A stretch of DNA of 64,000 nucleotides from Symsagittifera roscoffensis (Eukaryota; Xenacoelomorpha; Acoela; Convolutidae), in NCBI RefSeq assembly GCF_963678635.1, contig NC_087063.1, positions 66,144,471 through 66,208,470 of the forward strand. The letters are read 5' to 3'. The translations under genes were made by a program, and so were the position numbers. Positions within the stretch are counted from its first letter, which is position 1, and each line of letters starts with the position of its first letter. This document shows, piece after piece, positions 42,601-54,800 of the stretch. The notes under the pieces are model-generated. The model worked only from the letters and a program-made list of their open reading frames with translations. It did no database searches and had not been told where the DNA came from.

Positions 42601-43264
42601 ATTTCAAATCAACAACTCATCTCTGCGCAAAAAACGGCATGTAGTCTCCAAAACACGATCTTATTTCATCATCATCAAGAAGCAGAAAATCTGATAATAC
42701 TGAAAGATATGACTGACTCAAAATGAAAACATAGCGTAAGCTTTACTCCATTATTTCGTAGTTCAAACAACGGTTTTTGAGATATTTTAATGAAACTTCT
42801 CATTGATTAAATTTTTCTTTCAGTAATTATGCTTCGTTTATTTAGCAAAATTATTTTAAAAAAGCACCATTTTATGCCATTTGCAAAACAAATAGTTGCT
42901 CCTATTTTTTCGCATTTTTTTTATAGCAGGTTGACTAAAATATATAAATACTGAAGCTAAACGGTGTGTTTTACGGAAAGAACTAAACCATACGTGTGGT
43001 TTTCTCCATCCAAAATACGCTGCTAGAAATAAACTTCAGATAGGGTCAAAATATGCGTCAAATCCAGGGAAGTTCAGTAGTTTTTTAGACCTTATATGGT
43101 ACCAAGCAATCAACAAAGTAAATTAAGAATAAGTTAAAAGAATGAAGATTGTTGAACTGTTCAATACGTTCTAAAGCTTTACTAATCTGCGCCTGAAGTT
43201 TTTTCAGCCAAGGTTCACGCCATTCCTTTTCTTACAAGAACCAAAAACAAAAACGTTTTTCTGT

Positions 43265-43535
43265 AAAATGAAAAAGATTAAGATTAAGACCATTTATCCG
43301 CGGGGGAAAGGACCAACACAAGAGATGTACAGCTCATCACGGCGAACCGCTGTTGTGCCCGTTTAAGAACAACATGCAATTTTTTTGGTTATTTTTCTGG
43401 GCTGGGTAATGTTGCTTCACCCTCAAGCAACGAGCACGGATCATGTGAGAGCTTGAGACCACCGACCTTTCGATTGAGAGGCGGAGACGTAACCACTTCA
43501 CCACCGCTCCCTCTAGGTCTATGTTAAATTTTCTA
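43265..43535 (-). repeat. tRNA-derived SINE-like element
   Basis: Minus-strand head 'GGTGGTGAAGTGGTTACGTC' resembles an A box, followed by 'GGTCGGTGGTCTCAAGCTC' at the B-box position. The body 'ctgggctgggtaatgt' and 'caccctcaagc' is shared with 54685-54725. It lies just upstream of the host gene that begins near 43560. Confidence 0.55.
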
Positions 43536-43561
43536 GGTTCAATTGAGTTCACTTATTTGTT

Positions 43562-45267
43562 AAGATATGCGCGGAGGCAGAGAACGTTAGATTGGCAGAG
43601 GACCCTCCAATGCGAGGAGTGAGTCGGATCACAACTAAGAGGCAGAACAAAACACTGTATGGTGGATACCCAAAGCAGCCAGAAGCCAAACACGTCAAGC
43701 CCACACCAAAAACTGCAGCTGCCGCGGCCAAACTTCCGAGCATGGATTCAAAGTTGGGCGCCAAATCTGTTTTCTGGAGGTGGAATTCACTGTCCGAGGA
43801 TCTTCGTAGAGGCAGGGTGCTCAATTTTCACCAACTAAAGATCAAACCACCAAAGCAGAACAGCACACAATCGGGTCAGGGGGGACAGAATTTAGAAGCT
43901 AGTGGGGGGCAAAAAGGAGGGGGACAAAACAGGAGATGGGACCGGGCTTCGTCTAGGTACCACTATCGGGTGTCTCCGAGGTATCACGTGCAGTTTCTGG
44001 AGGACATACATCAGACCCGCACACTCGGTTGGAAAGGTCAGATTTAATTTGAAGGTTACTGAAATTTTTTTTAAACGTATCTTAGTGATAATTTTCACAC
44101 TCAGCTCCCGTTAATTTTAGCTTCACCATGTCACGTTTAATTCAAATTAATTTTGGTCTTCTTGTTCAGGTGCTGGTTTTTATCGGTTTTAACACCAAGG
44201 CTTTCAACGAACCTGTCCTGAAAAACAAAAAAAAATAGGTTGAGTTTTTTGAGGTATAACTCCTCCAAGTCCAAATCACTATTTGCAGGCAACACAAAGA
44301 TGGTGAATTCAGCCAAACGCGATTCAAAAGCAGCCAATCAGAAGCAGATGGGGTATGATGGAACTGACTTTGAAGAGGAGGAGGGTGAGGAGGGGGAGAG
44401 GGATGAGTTTGAAGATGCACTGGCCACGAATATCAGTGGCGTAGACGAGGCGGGGGAGAAAGAGGGGGCTAAGAAGGAGGGGGAGGAGAAAGCCGAAGAG
44501 ATAGGAGGTAAGGCGTTTAGCTCGTCGGAAGAAAAGGTTTGCTGCTTAGATTTCTAGCATGGTTGCTTTGGGGCACTTAGCATAGTGGTAAGGCGTTCAC
44601 TTTAGAATCGTCAGATCGTGTAATCGATCCCATGCCATGGCAATGATAGTGTAAGAGGACGAGCTCTCACTTGACCTCTAGCTTCAGGTCTACCACAACC
44701 TGACCAAAATTGGCTGCAAAAGTGGTACCACGTGAAAGTTCTAGACGCACAAAAACGGCCTTGAGTCGCAAAAAAAGAGCTTCACTCAACAAAATAACAC
44801 AGTCTGGAATGTGGGGAAACAATACAAACGGACTATCCTCGACAGGACTGTTAAGGCCTACTGATAGCTCCTCTGCGATTCGCAGGAACTACAATTATTA
44901 TTATAATTATTAACTAGGGGAAAGCCTTCTGGGTAGCCAGAGTGTTCAAAAACTCTGGGTAGCCAGAGTTTTTGAACACCACTATTGAAAATATACGTTT
45001 TTTTTCTGGGGTGGTCAGTTGTCACATACTAGAAGCAGTGTGCTAATGAAGATGCTTAAGCATTATTGTAACTTTATTTCTTAGAGTCAAATGATGTCAA
45101 TTTAACCAAATATTTCTCAAGCAGGCGAAGACGCAAACAGTTTGGAGGCAGAGCTGGACAAGGAAATGGTAAACGAGAAGGATAAGGAAGACAAGAAAGA
45201 AGACGACGAAGTTGCCCAAACTCAGAAGGTGCTCACTGAGATCCAAGAAGAGGAAGAGAAAGACTGA
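43562..45267 (+). CDS. Unknown acidic protein, three exons visible
   Basis: Exons end/start at 44036, 44289-44507 and 45125-45267 (stop TGA). Introns are GT-AG and phase 1 at both joins, which keeps one frame: LGWK|G-NTKMVNSAK and EEIG|G-EDANSLEAEL. Exon 1 is open back to 43547; no ATG start is evident before MRGVSRITTK, so an upstream exon or a start at ATG 43610 is possible. The N-terminal part is basic and Gly/Gln-rich (GGQKGGGQNRRW); the C-terminal half is strongly acidic, alternating Glu/Lys (DFEEEEGEEGERDEFEDAL). I do not recognise a family. It is probably an intrinsically disordered, possibly nuclear protein; that is inference only. Confidence 0.6.
44569..44912 (+). mobile_element. tRNA-derived SINE in the second intron of the acidic-protein gene
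   Basis: The head 'GGGGCACTTAGCATAGTGG' then 'TAAGGCG' fits a Pol III A box; 'GTGTAATCGATCCC' sits at the B-box distance. An unrelated body follows, and the element ends in an ATT-rich tail ('acaattattattataattatt'). About 344 bp. Confidence 0.6.
44942..44979. other. Perfect 17-bp hairpin
   Basis: 'gtgttcaaaaactctgg' (44942-44958) is the exact reverse complement of 44963-44979, with loop 'gtag'. It lies 30 bp after the SINE tail inside the intron. Confidence 0.9.
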
Positions 45268-45740
45268 TAAGTTTATTGGGAGAGAAATTGAAAATGATGA
45301 AAATGACTGAAGATTTAGTGTTTATGTGCTAGAACTGCCAAGTAAATCATCTACGAAATACATAAAAAGTATCAATCCTAAAGTTATTAGTTAATCTGCG
45401 TTTGAAATATTACTTGTTTTCTGCTCAACTAGCATAGGATTCTTAGCTATGGCCGCCTGTGCTGAAGTTTTCCCTTCAACCATATCTGTACACCTGAAAA
45501 TTAGGCACTTTTCGGGTCTGCACCAAAACAGTGGCACATCTATTTTATGCATAGGCATAACTGCTACAGACCTGCATCAGATCTGATAAGTTCGCTTGCA
45601 TGCAGCTCTGATCAGGTCTGCATCAGACATGAACAGATCTTGTTGACGGATGACCAGAGAACACCGTCCCAGACCTTGCAAGTAGTGACTGATCTATCAT
45701 AAGTTTTAGTCTTGACCTGCGGACTGTTGGTCATGGTACG

Positions 45741-47690
45741 CCGTCTAGAGAACATTCGCTCTCCTGACTGTGTTAAAGTTCTCTTGTTCAAATATTCAGA
45801 TTAATTTGAAACTATTTTTTTTAAAACTCTTCTGCCGGCATTGGTCTGAATTAAGGCGCTGGGAGACTTTAGTTGGAGTTTTCACTCCGAAAAATACGTT
45901 ACAATTAACAAAAGAACAAAGTCGAAAATCGCAAATTATAAGTTTCATTTATTGTTGCAAAGAAGCAGTGAGAGAAATATTTGGCAATTTTGGAGAGCAC
46001 GAATAACTGGTACCTAGTTAAATCTATAAAATATGGCCTGATCAGTGTTATTCGAGCTCTTATCATAGTGCAGGCCTGAGTGGAGATGTTATAGACCTGA
46101 ACAGACCTGGATGAACACGATATCAGATTTGAGAGTTACAAGCTCCTCCTACTGGAGTTTCATGGATAATGATGAAATTTATTGGATATATCAATAAATC
46201 AATCTCTAAAAGTTTCGTTAAAAAAATCAATTAAAAAAATGGATTGTATTTTACTTTTTTTAATATCAATAAAATCCATTTTAATCAACTAAAGCAATTA
46301 TAATGTATAATAATCAATTAAAATGTATTATAATCTCGTAACAATTTTTAGTTTTTCTTTTTTTGCGGATCTTCATTCACTCTCACTGATCCAATTCAGG
46401 CCCCTTGCCGTCTCTAATAGATGACCCTCCCCCTACGTATACACCACTACCTGCCGCTAACACTTCCTCGTTCTCGTTTACATAGACCCCCCACGTTTAC
46501 CAGCCAGCCAATCCCCCCCCCCCCCCATATTTACACCACTCCCTTCCTATAACTCCTCGCTTACACCCCAACCACCCCTTCCTGTATAAAACCCCATAAG
46601 CCACCCTATTCCTCGTTTATGATCTCTCGTGGAGGGGAGGCGTAGGATGGACAGTAGTGGCAAAAGAAGGGGGTTTGAACACTAACCTTAAATAAAATTG
46701 ATTAGGTTTAAAATTGATACAGCGTCTAGAGAACATTCGGTCTCATGGCTGTGTTTAAGATCTCTTTTTCAAAAAGTCAGAATAATTTAAAACTCTTTTG
46801 CCGTCATTGGTCCAACTAAAGGCGCTGGGATACTTTACTTGGAAATTTCACACCAAAAAATACGTTATACTGTGCAATAGAACACAAAAGTCGAAGATTA
46901 CATTTTTAAATTTCATTTATTGTTGCAAGGTAGCAGTGAGAGAAACATTCAGCAAATTTGGAGCGCTTAAACTAACCGCACCTAGTTAAATCTATAAAAT
47001 CTGGTCTGATCAGTGTTATTTCAGTTTTTATCATAGTGCAGGCCTGAGCGGAGATGTTAGAGACCTGATGCGATCTGGATGAACACGATATCAGATTTGA
47101 GAGACACAAACTCTTCTTAGTCTAATTTTATGGATAATGATGGATTATATTGGATTTCCATGATCAATCTCTCAAAAATTTTTCAAAAATCATTTAAAAC
47201 GGATTTTAGTTTTTTTGTGTTAAATCAATAAAATACGTTTTAATCATCTAAATTTATGATGTATTAATTTCAATTCAAATGTATTATAATCTGGTAACTT
47301 TTTTTAATTTCCATTTTTTTTTGGATCTTCATTTGCTGTCCCTGATCTAATTTACGTCCCTTGTCGTCTCTCCAACTTATGACCCTTCCCACATGTTTAC
47401 ACAACTAACCGCCGCTAACACTTCCTCATTCTCGTGTACACCCCCCCCCCCCCCCCCACGTTAACCAGCGACCCCTCCCATATTTACACCATCCGCTGCC
47501 TACAACTCCTCATTTACACCCCAACCACCCCTCGCTTAAAAAACTCCCTTAAACCACACTACCCCCTCGTTTACGAACCCCCTTGATGAGGGTGAGGCTT
47601 AGGATGAATAGTAATTGCAGGGGGAAGGGCTTGAACACAATTTTTAAATAAAAATGATTAGCTTTAAATTTCGAGTAGGCCCTGAATAAA
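45741..47690. repeat. ~0.98-kb tandem duplication
   Basis: 'cgtctagagaacattcg' at 45741 recurs at 46722, and the following ~960 bp align with moderate divergence, including 'ggcgctgggagacttta', 'tttcatttattgttgca' and a C-rich end. Each copy contains an uninterrupted poly-C run (46507-46526 and 47442-47457 approximately). No gene is supported. The 280 bp before it (45460-45740) hold several 'cagacctgcatcaga' short inverted motifs. Confidence 0.8.
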
Positions 47691-47699
47691 GTAGAAATT

Positions 47700-47990
47700 G
47701 TTGATTGTTTTGCAATCTATTTTGCAAAAATTATAGAGATTATAGTCCATTATTGTCAATTATAAAAAATTTTAAATGGATTATAATCCATTTTAATGGA
47801 TTTTGTTTTTGCGAAAATATTTGATTAAATTGACAGTGTAATCAATTTCGAGGTCTAAGTTTGCAATAAAATGGATTAAAATGACAGAATTTTAGACAAC
47901 ATTTTTCCATTATAGTCATTTTTCATCCATGAGACTCCGGTGCGGGTCAGCTATGCGGCGTGCATATCTTTGACGTTGAATGTTTGTTGA
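47700..47990. other. AT-rich stretch with repeated 'ggattataatcca' motifs
   Basis: Many short words of the type 'attataatggattataat' occur here and again around 48690-48780 and 51545-51620. No ORF or RNA gene is seen. Confidence 0.4.
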
Positions 47991-47994
47991 CTTT

Positions 47995-50900
47995 TTCGCG
48001 TTAGTTGCATATGCATTCTGGGTAAGTAGCAATTCAAATATGGGCCTATTAGCATGCGATATTTTCTTTAACTGGATGTGCTTTAAGATGAAAAATATAA
48101 CAGTTTGTAGTTTTCAATAAGTTCGAAAATTATTTGATTTGTTAGGGAAGTTTCACGTTCGGCTTATTAAAATTTCGACTGTATAAAATTTTTAGTTTGA
48201 GCAAATAAAAAATGAAGTAGCAAATTTTCAAACTAATTTTTTCTATATGATATTAAATATCGACCCAAGTAATAATGGGCCGTTCTCCTTGGATTCTTTG
48301 CATTGAAGCTTTTTTCGTTTATTTTTTAGTTTTAGCATACTTTCATATTCGACGCATTAACGTGATTTTATTATGAAAGTATAATTGACTGGGTTATAAA
48401 ATCACCATTCTGGATCTTTGACCAAATCAACTCGCAATACCGTGTTTCTGACTAATAGTGAGCTTCACAAAATACAAACATCAATTTATTTATGAGGTGT
48501 TGTAATGAAGTTATTGATAGTCATTTCTAGCACTCAATCGCAAATTGAAAAAAATATGAAAAATCGGTATCCTGTCCACAACGAGGTTCTATGGATAGAA
48601 ATTGATTTTGATGGAATTTTATAGTCTGTCTCCGTAGAATTCGAAAGTAGTCGATTAAAGTAGCGATCAATAAAAAAATAGGTCAGATATCAATTTAGTC
48701 CATTATTATCGATTATAATAGGTTATAAAGGATTTTAATGAATTATAAAATTTAATAATAGTTTATAATGGATTATAATAAAAATTTATGAGTAAGAGCC
48801 TAGATTTTTCGAAACCTTGGAAACAATTATTCAAAAATTGAACGTTGCCATTGCTAAATTTTGTTTTACATTTGGCTACAGCAAAAAGTTGTATTGTTTT
48901 CTACTTGTATTTCTTTGTTTGTCTTACCTTCCCCCTAAACACTTCACACTAACTCCCACCGTTCTTACTTTCTTCAGTTACCACCACTTTTGCTCCCCAC
49001 ATTTAACACTTACTTACATTTACCATATAAATACGAAAGAAAATCTATGCGCGTCCCCTTCTCGCCTAAAAAGCACACACACTATAACAAATCCCACACC
49101 CTAGAGATTTTTACTCCCCCTAAAGAAACTGAAGGGGCGTGTCAATTAGGTGTGGTGAGAGGTGTGCGTAGGCTAGGTGAGGGGGGGGGGGGCAGGTGGC
49201 GGAAAGATGGCGGTAAGGGTAGGCGGGGTGGCGTAGGTCGGGGTCTGGTTCGTGAGGGTTTTGCAATAATTGGATATGGTTTTGCAAAAAACTAAATGTT
49301 GGTAGATTTAAAAATAATGTAGGCTGTGAGTAAAGCAGAAAATGTGGAAAAAAATTAAAGATAGCAAAATTGATTGTTCATTAAATTGGATTTTAAATGA
49401 ATTTATAGTTTTATAGTTTTTTTAAATGAAAATAAAGGATTATAATGGGTGAAATCGATCTTGTGGTCCCAAAGCGTAATTGTAATCAATTTCTCCAATT
49501 GTGAAATGCATACATAAACAGTTTCTATTTTTTCTCTGGAATAGAATTATAAAAAAGTAAAAACTATGATAAAAACGCAAAAAACTTGCACAGAGATTGT
49601 TATCTAAAAGTTTCATTTAAAAGTAGACCGATGACAAGACCCGTTTTTCTGCAATTTCAACAAAATTTCTGAAATGATTTAGGTCACGAAACGGAAATTA
49701 GTTCGCCATTGCCCACCAAGTAAAATACGGAAAATTAGAACATTAGCAAACGAAAAGTTTGTTTTGAAAATCAAAACATTAAGAAAACGTATTGTATTGA
49801 TTTCATTTTTTAAACTTTTAACAAAAAATCTGAAACTAAACATTCTGAATTGGTGATTTACTGGGATCATCTTTGTCTCCTGGGCCACCATATGTGTTCA
49901 GATCTCCAGCAATTTGGTTTACAGTTCACTCCGCTGCTAGCTTGTTTGTTCATGGTCTAAAACAGACTTTATTTTAATTTTTGGCTGAAAAAAAAAACGT
50001 TTGCTTACAAAACTTTCATAAATGGTATGAATTTGCTCTTTTTTTGATGAAAATTAGTTTTCAATTACACTGTGAGAAAAAAATTATTTAATTTGTTTAA
50101 ATTGACTCGTTGATCTAAATTTTAATTGTACTTGGTTTTTATGTCTTTACGTTGACTGTGCTTGACCAACGTTTCGACTGTGCTTTACATTTTTTTAATT
50201 ATATTTTTCCAATGTTTTGTTTTAAATATGTTTTTACGGTTTAACGTTTGATCTTTTTCAAGGTCAAAATCAAGTCATTCACTTGTTAATAAAAAAAACA
50301 AGTGAAGTTCGAAACTGGAATAAGCGTACCAAGTTATGCATTGAAATAAAAAATAATTCAATGAAAGCGCTCAAACAATTGATATTCGAAAGCAAAACTA
50401 GATTTATATATGTAGATATGGCATTGAAATAAAAAAGTTCTCCATTATTGTTCAGTGTTTTTCAAAATTGAGTTCGCTTATGAGACAAACGTCAACCTTA
50501 AAACACATTTCCTTTTTAATTTTTAACCGCTTTTTTTGCATCAAAACTTGAAAAAAAAAATTTTAAAATTCAACCATGTTTTTGGTTTCCACGATTTCAT
50601 TGAGATGTTAACTTAAATTTGATTTGGCTCAACAATAACTTTTTGAGTTTTTAGATTTTATTTTTTCCGATTTCAACTTGATTTCTGATTTAAAGGTGAT
50701 TATGAAAACGAACGCTCATGGTGAAAAAAAATCGTGGTTGGCTTAGATTTTTAAGATTATTTTTGGTTGACTTAGGCAGGACCCTCATACAAGATGTCAT
50801 TTGCCGAAAACTGTCGGATTTTCTTCGAATTTTTTGCGTTAGTTGCATATGCATTCTGGGTAAGTAGCAATTCAAATATGGGCCTATTAGCATGCGATAG

Positions 50901-53686
50901 TTTCTTTAACTGGATGTGCTTTAAGATGAAAAATATAAGATTTTGTTGTTTTCAATAATTTCGAAAATTATTTGATTTGTTAGGGAAGTTTAATTTTCAC
51001 GTTCGCTTCATTAAAATTTCGACTAAGTGTACCCTGTATAAAATTTTTAATTTGAGCAAATAAAAAATGAAGTAGCAAATTTTCAAACTACTTTTTTCTA
51101 CATAATATTTTTTATCGACCCAAGTAATAATGGGCCGTTTTCCTTGGATTCTTTGCATTGAAGCTTTTTTCGTTTTTTTTAGTTTTAGCATACTTTCATT
51201 TTCGACGCATTAACGTGATTTTATTATCAAAGTTTAATTGACTGGGTTATAAAATCACCATTCTGGATGTTTGACCAAATCAACTCGCAATACCGTATTT
51301 CTGACTAATTTTGAGCTTCACAAAATACAAACATCAATTTATTTATGAGGTGTTGTAATAAACTTATTGATAGTTATTTCTAGCACTCAATCGCAAATTG
51401 AAAAATATGAAAAATCGGTATCCTGCCCACAACGAGGTTCTATGGATAGAAATTGATTTTGATGGAATTTTTTAGTCTGTCTCCGTAGAATTCGAAAGTA
51501 GTCGATTAAAGTAGCGATCAATAAAAAAATAAATTAGATATCAATTTAGTCCATTATTATCGGTTATAATAGGTTATAATGGATTTTAATGAATTATAAA
51601 ATTTAATAATAGTTTAAAATGGATATTAATAAAAATTTATGAGTAAGAGCCTAGATTTTCCAAAACCTTGGAAACAATTATTCAAAAATTGAACGTTGCC
51701 ATTTCTAAATTTTGTTTTACATTTGGCTACAGCAAAAAGTTGTATTGTTTTCTACTTGTATTTCTTTGTTTGTCTTCCCTTCCCCCTAAACACTTCACAC
51801 TAACTCCCACCGTTCTTACTTTCTTCAGTTACCACCACTTTTGCTCCCCACATTTAACACTTACTTACATTTACCATATAAATACGAAAGAAAATCTATG
51901 CGCGTCCCCTTCTCCCCTAAAAAGCACACACACTATAACAAATCCCACACCCTAGAGATTTTTACTCCCCCTAAAGAAACTGAAGGGGCGTGTCAATTAG
52001 GTGTGGTGAGAGGTTTGCGTAGGCTAAGTGAGGGGGGGGGGGGGGCAGGTGGCGGAAAGATGGCGGTAAGGGTAGGCGGGGTGGCGTAGGTCGGGGTCTG
52101 GTTCGTGAGGGTTTTGCAATAATTGGATATGGTTTTGCAAAAAACTAAATGTTGGTAGATTTAAAAATAATGTAGGCTGTGAGTAAAGCAGAAAATGTGG
52201 AAAAAAATTAAAGATAGCAAAATTGATTGTTCATTAAATTGGATTTTAAATGAATTTATAGTTTTATAGTTTTTTTAAATGAAAATAAAGGATTATAATG
52301 GGTGAAATCGATCTTGTGGTCCCAAAGCGTAATTGTAATCAATTTCTCCAATTGTGAAATGCATACATAAACATTTTCTATTTTTTCTCTGGAATAGAAT
52401 TATAAAAAAGTAAAAACTATGATAAAAACGCAAAAAACTTGCACAGAGATTGTTATCTAAAAGTTTCATTTAAAAGTAGACCGATGACAAGACCCGTTTT
52501 TCTGCAATTTCAACAAAATTTCTGAAATGATTTAGGTCACGAAACGGAAATTAGTTTGCCATTGCCCACCAAGTAAAATACGGAAAATTAGAACATTAGC
52601 AAACAAAAAGTTTGTTTTGAAAATCAAAACATTAAGAAAACGTATAGTATTGATTTCATTTTTTAAATTTTTAACAAAAAATTTGAATCTAAACATTCTG
52701 AATTGGTGATTTACTGGGATCATCTTTGTCTCCTGGGCCACCATATGTGTTCAGATCTCCAGCAATTTGGTTTACAGTTCACTCCGCTGCTAGCTTGTTT
52801 GTTCATGGTCTAAAACAGACTTTATTTTAATTTTTGGCTGAAAAAAAAACGTTTGCTTACAAAACTTTCATAAATGGTATGAATTTGCTCTTTTTTTGAT
52901 GAAAATTAGTTTTCAATTACACTGTGAGAAAAAAATTATTTAATTTGTTTAAATTGACTCGTTGATCTAAATTTTAATTGTACTTGGTTTTTATGTCTTT
53001 ACGTTGACTGTGCTTGACCAACGTTTCGACTGCGCTTTACATTTTTTTAATTATTTTTTTCCAATGTTTTGTTTTAAATATGTTTTTACGGTTTAACGTT
53101 TGATCTTTTTCAAGGTCAAAATCAAGTCATTCACTTGTTAATAAAAAAAACAAGTGAAGTTCGAAACTGGAATAAGCGTACCAAGTTATGCATTGAAATA
53201 AAAAATAATTCAATGAAAGCGCTCAAACAATTGATATTCGAAAGCAAAACTAGATTTATATATGTAGATATGGCATTGAAATAAAAAAGTTCTCCATTAT
53301 TGTTCAGTGTTTTTCAAAATTGAGTTCGCTTATGAGACAAACGTCAACCTTAAAACACATTTCCTTTTTAATTTTTAACCGCTTTTTTTGCATCAAAACT
53401 TGAAAAAAAAAATTTTAAAATTCAACCATGTTTTTGGTTTCCACGATTTCATTGAGATGTTAACTTAAATTTGATTTGGCTCAACAATAACTTTTTGAGT
53501 TTTTAGATTTTATTTTTTCCGATTTCAACTTGATTTCTGATTTAAAGGTGATTATGAAAACGAACGCTCATGGTGAAAAAAAATCGTGGTTGGCTTAGAT
53601 TTCTAAAAATTTTTTTGGTTGACTTAGGCAGGACTCTCATACAGGATGTCATTTGCCGAAAACTGTCGGATTTTCTTCGAATTTTT
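47995..53686. repeat. Near-identical tandem duplication of a ~2.85-kb segment
   Basis: Copy 1 (about 47995-50833) and copy 2 (about 50834-53686) share 'gcgttagttgcatatgcatt' at their left ends and 'ctgtcggattttcttcgaat' at their right ends. Differences are scattered single bases and short indels. Matching 95-aa ORFs at 48817 and 51668 lie in both copies but have no domain and are followed by diverging frames; I do not call them genes. A poly-G run (near 49181 and 52031) differs in length between copies. Confidence 0.92.
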
Positions 53687-54022
53687 CAATGAAATTGGAT
53701 TTTTTTTTTACTTTTTACATGTGTCAAAGTTCTAACAAGAAGTCTCTTTTTTCTAAAAAGTTTTTGATTTCCTTCGTTCAACTTCTAAATCGGCAACCTA
53801 TCTATTACGCGGCGAAATTGGCATTTTTTCTCAAATGCGTGCTAATGGTCGTTTTTTTTCCAAAAAAATGGGATTTGGAAAATTCATTGAACTTGCAAAC
53901 GCAAGTGTTTTGTGATAGGAAACCAGACTTCTTTTACCGTAAACAACTTTCCTTACATATTTTTGGGAAAAAAATTTGAGGTTTGGTTTTTTATTAGTGA
54001 ACATAAGCAAACTCGGGACTTC

Positions 54023-54093
54023 TTCTCACTCAGCTTAGAGGTAACGCAATTGCTTTTGTAATTTTATGTCTGGGGTTCGAGTCCCGGCGGGAA
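54023..54093 (+). tRNA. tRNA-like sequence, probably a pseudogene or SINE head
   Basis: TTCTCAC (54023-54029) can pair with GCGGGAA (54087-54093) at six of seven positions. GGTTCGAGTCC is a perfect B box and 'AGCTTAGAGGTAACGC' an A-box-like D arm. The anticodon stem is only four pairs with an oversized loop (TTT or TTG anticodon unclear), and a T-stem pair is lost. Confidence 0.4.
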
Positions 54094-54609
54094 TTTTTTT
54101 AAGTATGTATAAAATTGCAAATTTTTTTCCAAGAAAAATTAAATTTTTGGACTTTGTCTGATTATGTTTTGCCGGCTTAATTCCCATATCGGGTAATTTT
54201 CTAGTGCTGTCAGAATTTTGTATTGTAGATGAAACAGTTTGTGATTTATTCCTGTAATTTGTAAAACTAAAAACTTTACGCTTAAAAAATTTTATTCGGC
54301 TTGAATGGTTTTGACTTTTATTTTATCAGCTTAGTTATCTTATTTTGTGTCGCTACACAGGCAAAACACTGTTGCTTTTTTTTACCTGGAACTCTGCACG
54401 GAAATCATTTCGAATGCTGCACGAGCGTTTAATTGCGATTGATGCGAAGCTCTGCTTCGCGTCTGTCCTCTGTGTTATGCTGGCAATTAATAAAGGCAAT
54501 CAAATTGAAACATAGGGTTTTTTTAGGCACCTCAAAACAACTGTTTGTACAAGCAGTATTCTATCAAATAAAATTTGTACAATAATTTTTGCACAATAGA
54601 AAAGACCAG

Positions 54610-54800
54610 CAAACAAACTGCTGAGCTTATGAAACAAAACCGTTGTTGCGCCACTGTTTAAGATCTACCTACGGTTTTTTGGCTATTTTTCTGGGCTGGG
54701 TAATGTCAAGCCTCACCCTCAAGCTACAAGTAAGGATCATCGTGGGCCTCAAACATCCGACTTTTCAATTGCGAAGCGGAGAGGTAACTTTGAAGTTTCT
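54610..54800. repeat. SINE-like repeat, same family as 43265-43535
   Basis: Shares 'ggctatttttctgggctggg' and 'cctcaccctcaagc-ac-ag--aggatcat' with the 43.3-kb copy, at moderate divergence. Confidence 0.6.

Noticed and set aside
48817-49104. 95-aa ORF with a conserved second copy at 51668
   Set aside because: Conservation is explained by the recent tandem duplication; no domain, splice partner or codon signal.
47995-53686. The 2.85-kb copies as LTRs of an element
   Set aside because: They abut with no internal region and have no TG...CA ends.
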